Positions 59,306 through 64,000 of a stretch of 64,000 nt of DNA are shown piece after piece. The position numbers and the translations under genes are program-made. The notes beneath the pieces were generated by a model. The model did no database searches. It was given only the letters and a program-made list of their open reading frames with translations, and was not told the DNA's origin. Source of the DNA: Limnomonas spitsbergensis (taxonomy: Eukaryota > Chlorophyta > Chlorophyceae > Chlamydomonadales); assembly GCA_037349105.1 (NCBI GenBank), contig JAYJMM010000120.1, forward strand, positions 620,001 through 684,000, in the 5' to 3' direction. Each line of letters begins with the position of its first letter. The first letter of the stretch is position 1.

Positions 59306-62275
59306 CTATCTCCGGACCAGGCTAGGCAGCGTGGCAGTGCTGCTGGTCTGGGGAGCCCATGCAGCAGGATCGTAAGAGGTGCTGCTGGTAGGCCGGTTGG
59401 GCTGCCGCTTGCTCGCCCGACCTGCCCCTCGCCCCCGGGAGGCTGTTGGCCCCTGCTGGGGGCGGTGCGCCTCCATTGTGCCCGAATCCTCCTGCGAAGA
59501 GACCAGCACCAGGGGGGGGGGCAAAGCTGTAATGATGCCAGAGCAGGTGCCTCGAACTGGAGCCATGCATGCCAGCATGCGCTTCAATACTGAAGCCATG
59601 CAGCAAAGCATGAATAACCATCCAGAGTACTGTATATCATCTGTGCGCCAACCAAGCCTCTGCCCTTTCCCAGCGAACGATTGCTTGATTAACAAGGTAG
59701 GTTGGGTGCCCGCGCAGCCGAGCCTTTTCAGCAGGGCCCAGAGGTGCAATGCCAATGACAGGCTGCCAGCCCGCACCTTGCTTTCTAGCTTAATGTGTGC
59801 GGCCGCGTCCTCCACGTTAAACCCGATCCACAGCTGGTCGGGCCTCAGTGCGCCCCCGGTCCCGGACGCCTTGTGCTGGTGATCCCCTGGAGGCAGCTGC
59901 CCCTGCGCAGTCGCCCCAATGACGGCCGCAGGCATGCTGTGCACAGGCACCTGATCTAGGGTCCCAGTCGACGAGTCGTACCTGCAGGGCAACAGAGCAG
60001 AGCAGCATAAGTTGGTCCGCTCATGTAAACTAGGCGCGGAAGGTCTCGGAGACAGAGCGCAGTCACAGTGGCCGCCAAGCTAGACAGCCACTGAGCTGTT
60101 GCAAATAGAGCTCACCATTCCTCAATCCCCTGAACACCGAAATATCCCACAGTCTGAGCAGATGGGGGCAGAAAGATCCAGGCCAGACAGGCGGCCCTGG
60201 GTTGCACATTTCCAATATGTACACACAACCGTCAGGTGCGCATCCACAGTGCCCTCAGGCACCATGACGCCAGCTAGACACCATGCCGTTCGTCCACATG
60301 GGGGGAACAGCCTCTTGCATTTGATAGCAGAAGGCCATTCAGGAGGCCACGAGGGACTGACCTGTGCCACTGGGCCTGCCCTGAGCCTCGGTCCCGCCAC
60401 TCCACGTAGCAAAGCCGCATGCACTGCCGCGCCTCAAAGTACAGCCTGCAGCACACAATGTACGATGTCAGGACAGCTCAGCCAACATGACCAGAGATGA
60501 CATACCATGGTAAAGCAGAGCGGGACATATTGTCACAACAAAAGATTAAGCATGCATACGGAAATCAGCCAGATACGGAAATTATGAACCTCATGCACAC
60601 ACACATCAAGCCAGAAACGGGAGTCATAAAACTTGCGCACACAGATACTAACGGAGCCAAACGGAGCCAGATACGGGAGTACTAAACACCCACACACATA
60701 CACCTGGCGAGATACGGAACTCAATTACACACACATACTGATACCCACCTGTGTATGAGATGCATGCAGTCAGATCGCAAGATCCCGTTGCAGCCTTCGT
60801 GTAAAGACGTCTGTGTGCGGAAGTCTCCAATGATGGTGCGGATGCGGTCTCGTAGCCGCGGCACCGCCAAGCCCTTGGGCAGCCGCTTGATGAGCGTGAG
60901 GGGGTTGATGTAACCGCCAGCATGGTCCATGAGTGAGCCTGAGAGATAGCGTGGAGGGTCGAGGTTTGAGGCATGGTTCATGAGGGACCCTGGGAGATAG
61001 GGTGGAGGTTTGAGGTTTGAGGCATGGTCCATGAGGGAGCCTGGGAGATAGGGTGAAGGGTCAAGGGTTGAGGCATGGTCCATGAGGGAGCCTGGGAGAT
61101 AGGGTGGAGGGTCGAGGTTTGAGGCATGGTCCATGAGGGAGCCTGGGAGATAGGGTGGAGGGTCGAGGTTTGAGGCATGCTTTATGAGGGAGCCTGTAGA
61201 TAGGGTGGAGGGTGAAGGGTTGAGGCATGGTCCATGAGGGATCCTGGGAGATAGGGTGGAGGGTCGAGGTTTGAGGCATGGTCCATGAGGGGGCCTAGGA
61301 GATAGGGTGGAGGGTCGAGGTTTGAGGCATGCTTTATGAGGGAGCCTGGGAGATAGGGTGGAGGGTCAAGGGTTGAGGCATGGTCCATGAGGGAGCCTGG
61401 GAGATAGGGTGGAGGGTCGAGGTTTAAGGCATGCTTTATGAGGGAGCCTGGGAGATAGGGTGGAGGGTCGAGGTTTGAGGCATGTTTATGAGGGAGCCTG
61501 GGAGATAGGGTAGGGGTCAAGGGTTCAGGCATGGTCCACGAGGGAGCCTGGGAGATAGGGTTGAGTGTCGAGGGTTGAGGCATGCTATATGAGGGAGCCT
61601 GGGAGATAGGGTGGAGGGTCGAGGTTTGAGGCATGTTTCATGAGGGAGCCTGGGAGACAGGGTGGAGGGTCAAGGGTTGAGGCATGGTCCACGAGGGATC
61701 CTGGGAGATAGGGTGGAGGGTCGAGGGTTGAGGCATGCTTTATGAGGGAGCCTGGGAGATAGGGTGGAGGGTCGAGGTTCGAGGCATGCTGTATGAGGGA
61801 GCCTGGGAGATAGGGTGGAGGGTCAAGGGTTGAGGCAAGCTTTATGAGGGAGCCTGGGAGATAGGATGGAGGGTCAAGGGTTAAGGCATGGTCCATGAGT
61901 GAGCCTGGGAGATAGGGTGGAGGGTCAAGGGTTCAGGCATGGTTTACGAGGGAGACTAGGAGACAGGCGCATGGGCGGCAGACAGGTCGGGACAGAGATG
62001 GCCAAGGGATGGAGAGGATACACATATCAACATATGGCTTGGTTGGCCATACTGTAGGAAGCCCTCTCCCCCCTGCAATGCTGACAGCACAGAGACACAT
62101 GCATTTGCGCTTCGCACTCTGGCAGGCAGTGCCATAGGACCCATCAGGCAGTGCCCGCAGGGCCCAGGCAGCCCGGGCAGCTGCTCACCCGTGGTTTCAG
62201 AGCTGCCCAGCGCCCATGTGATCAGGTAGTCCCACAGCTCCTCGTCCCTCTGGCTGCGCACAAACTCAATCGCCT

Positions 62276-62316
<41 letters not shown>

Positions 62317-62813
62317 TAATCAGACCCAGACCAGTACACTTGACCTCAGCTAGTCCCAGATCCACAGCCAGCAACCGCAGATCTAGAGCCGTCAATTGGA
62401 CCGTCCACACTCCCTGAAAGTTCATACCTATGGTGACACGGTGTCAGAGATATCCAGGTGCATCTAAACGGAGGTGCCAGAACATGGTCCCCTTCATAGG
62501 TGCGTGTTTCCAGGTACGCGTGAACAGGTACATGCTTTGAGCGCAGCTGCTGCACCCCAATGCCCCCCAAACCCTGCACCCCAATGCCCCCCAAACCCTG
62601 CACGCCCAGATTCACCTGCGGGATGTCCCCCAGCTTTTCGATAATCAGGTGCAGGGCCTGCCTTGAGTTGCCCATCCGCCCCAAGATGTACACCTGCTCC
62701 TTGACCAGCGCCTTCCTCTGGCAGATGGCCAGTGCGCCCTCCAGGGGGTAGAACTGGCTGGCAGTCAGGAAGTCCATGAGCTTGGAGGGGGCGTAGTCGG
62801 CGGTGAGCTGCAC
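59306..62813 (-). CDS. VPS41: VPS41 (HOPS subunit), C-terminal half; 5' exons beyond the window or not found
   Basis: Exons in transcript order: 62813-62616, 62273-62189, 60938-60749, 60445-60362, 59981-59777, 59491-59306, all in phase (the last ends in TAG). The product carries the diagnostic VPS41 clathrin-repeat (CHCR) sequence: LTADYAPSKLMDFL, VYILGRMGNSRQALHLIIEK, AIEFVRSQRDEELWDYLI, INPLTLIKRLPKGLAVP and LHEGCNGILRSD. VPS41 acts in the HOPS complex tethering late endosomes to the vacuole/lysosome. The C-terminal RING-H2 of animal and plant VPS41 is absent: after YFEARQCMRLCYVEW the last two exons are Gly/Ala/Pro/Arg-rich without a Cys/His pattern. The N-terminal beta-propeller exons are not visible. 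The intron between the second and third exons is a 51-bp minisatellite derived from the splice junction. Confidence 0.88.
60926..61965. repeat. 51-bp minisatellite (about 20 units) made of VPS41 splice-acceptor copies
   Basis: On the coding (minus) strand each unit holds a pyrimidine-rich CCCTATCTCCCAG acceptor followed by GCTCCCTCATGGACCATGC, a near-copy of the first 19 bases of the real exon (GCTCACTCATGGACCATGC at 60938-60920), then CTCAAACCTCGACCCTCCA. Most units are 51 bp (17 codons), a few 49-50. The last unit is continuous with the real exon. Confidence 0.95.
62277..62315. repeat. (CAG)13 microsatellite at a VPS41 3' splice site
   Basis: Thirteen CAG units; on the VPS41 strand this is (CTG)13 immediately before TAG, the acceptor of the exon starting at 62273. 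It replaces the usual pyrimidine tract. Confidence 0.95.
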
Positions 62814-62825
62814 CTGAGGGGTGGG

Positions 62826-63000
62826 CCGGGGGGGGGGGAACTATCGGGTGGATCTGAGGGGTGGGCCGGGGGGGGGCTATCGGGTGGATCTGAGGGGTGG
62901 CCAGGGGGGGAAGACTATCGGGTGGATCTGAGGAGGAGGCCAGGGGGGGGGGGCGGGGCTATCGGGTGGGTCTGAGGGGGAGGCCAGGGGGGACGCAGCC
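62826..63000. repeat. Tandem GC-rich repeat of about 50 bp, four units
   Basis: Units containing CTATCGGGTGGATCTGAGG followed by GGTGGGCCGGGGGGGG, just upstream of the first VPS41 exon in the window; intronic if the 5' exons lie further right. Confidence 0.8.
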
Positions 63001-64000
63001 AGAGGGGTATGACAGAGCCCACCTAATGCTACGGCCAAACGAGGGGCTTCCTTATATCCATGCCGCAGGACGTATTGCTTATTTATTGATAACTGGCTTA
63101 CAGGAGGCAGGCTGGTAGATCTGAAGAGGTGGAGGGGGGGGGACGGCAGGAAAGAGGATCTAAGGGGTGACGGGGGGAGGCAGGGAAGGAATCCCAAGAG
63201 ACGATATGGGCAGGCAGTATGTCAGGGAGGGGGGGAGCAGCTGGGGGCAGAAGGGGGAGGGGGAGCAGCTGGGAGAAATTGAGGGAGGTGGGGGGGGAGC
63301 TGCTGGGAGCAGCTAGGTGGAAGAGCAGCTGAGTCAGCTGAGGGGTGGAGGTGTGGATAAGAGACTTTTAAGTTGTAAAAAGGCATAGGGGAGTCTTCTG
63401 GGGGAGATACAGCAGTGACGGGGTCTTGTTTTCGGACAGCGTTTGCGTTGCGTGTTGTGCGAATCTGCTCCCCTGCAGCTCATGACTATGTTTTGACTCT
63501 ATCTGACGCAGCGTAACACAACGCAGGTCACATGGATGGCTGCAGCTCCTCGTTGGTGCCAAATTTTGGCATTTGTTTACTTTTGAGTATCCTTGGAAGA
63601 ATAAGAAAGAGGCATTGTCGTGTATCAAAGGTTTTCACATTTATACATATCAAATAATAAGTTTTGGGCTGTGATGCCTTGAGGGCCGAAACCAGCATCT
63701 CAGTCAACCATGCAGCACAATGGATGAGGGAGATTGATCTATTCCGACGCCAAAACATGGAAACTGTTGAATACAAAAAAACACCATTCTCATTTTGTCA
63801 CGACCCTACCTACTCCCTTCTCCCTTCTCCCCCACCTCCTGCCACCCTCTCCGTCCCCATTCACAACAATGTACACCTGCGGCAGATCCTTTCTTTTCTG
63901 TGCTCGAATAAAACGAACAGGGTAATAGTGCACTGGCTGTTCCTTGCTCCTTCCCTTCCCCCAGGCCCCCCTTCCCCTACCCACACATGCCCAGTCCCTC
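63001..64000. other. Right end: probable VPS41 intron or upstream sequence, no exon recognised
   Basis: G-rich on the plus strand to about 63310, then mixed. A short open block on the minus strand (about 63085-63015, with YVLRHGYKEAPRLAVAL between weak splice sites) could be an exon but does not match VPS41 at the expected place. Nothing else supported. The expected N-terminal propeller of VPS41 must lie further right or in exons I could not identify. Confidence 0.35.

Noticed and set aside
60721..61896. Three overlapping minus-strand frames of 103-150 codons with a DPPPYLPGSLMDHAS repeat, as independent genes
   Set aside because: They are the 51-bp minisatellite within a VPS41 intron. They have no promoter, no own start context and merge into the VPS41 exon; kept only as possible alternative VPS41 sequence.

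Overview
The window is nuclear DNA of an intron-rich green alga, most likely a chlorophyte of the Chlamydomonadales/Volvocales type. Three observations support this: (i) multi-exon genes with short exons and GT-AG (two GC-AG) introns; (ii) a divergent H3/H4 histone pair whose two 3' ends carry a 6-bp-stem, TTTC-loop histone hairpin, a device shared by animals and volvocine algae but absent from land-plant histone genes; (iii) degenerate CCCTAAA-type interstitial repeats. Species is not identifiable from the sequence. No CRISPR, operon or bacterial feature is present. Layout. 1-8021: a decayed LTR-retroelement-like unit entered through the last bases of its 5' LTR. It holds a structured leader with four covarying hairpins, a gag-like frame with one in-frame stop, a proline/glycine ORF built on eight more covarying hairpins, a broken cytosine-C5-methyltransferase-like domain, three G8 tracts and the start of a 3' LTR. 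9534-11732 (-): an unrecognised secreted-protein gene. 13115-22011 (-), 25518-31141 (-) and 37182-44072 (+): three paralogues, here called A, B and C, of a 12-exon gene for an N-myristoylatable ankyrin-repeat/RING E3 ubiquitin ligase of the plant XB3/XBAT type. Every exon could be placed, the phases are identical in all three, and the summed lengths give 963, 938 and 954 aa. A broken LINE lies between A and B. The H3/H4 pair (35769-36719) lies between B and C. 45569-58740 (+): an ISWI-type SNF2 ATPase with a C-terminal PHD plus C5HCH-like zinc module, missing the exon(s) for motif II, where a 2.43-kb 13-bp minisatellite now sits. 59306-62813 (-): the 3' half of VPS41, the HOPS vacuolar tethering subunit; its 5' part lies beyond the right edge. 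A recurring theme is intron growth by tandem duplication across splice junctions. Intron 6 of all three E3 paralogues, one VPS41 intron (about 20 copies of a 51-bp unit, each with a 3' splice site plus the first 19 coding bases) and exon 8 of gene C show it. Dispersed repeats include a hAT-like MITE family (one copy with a perfect 8-bp target duplication) and a tRNA-derived SINE family. The strongest candidates for something undescribed are the two hairpin arrays of the retroelement and the frame-preserving splice-acceptor minisatellite in VPS41.
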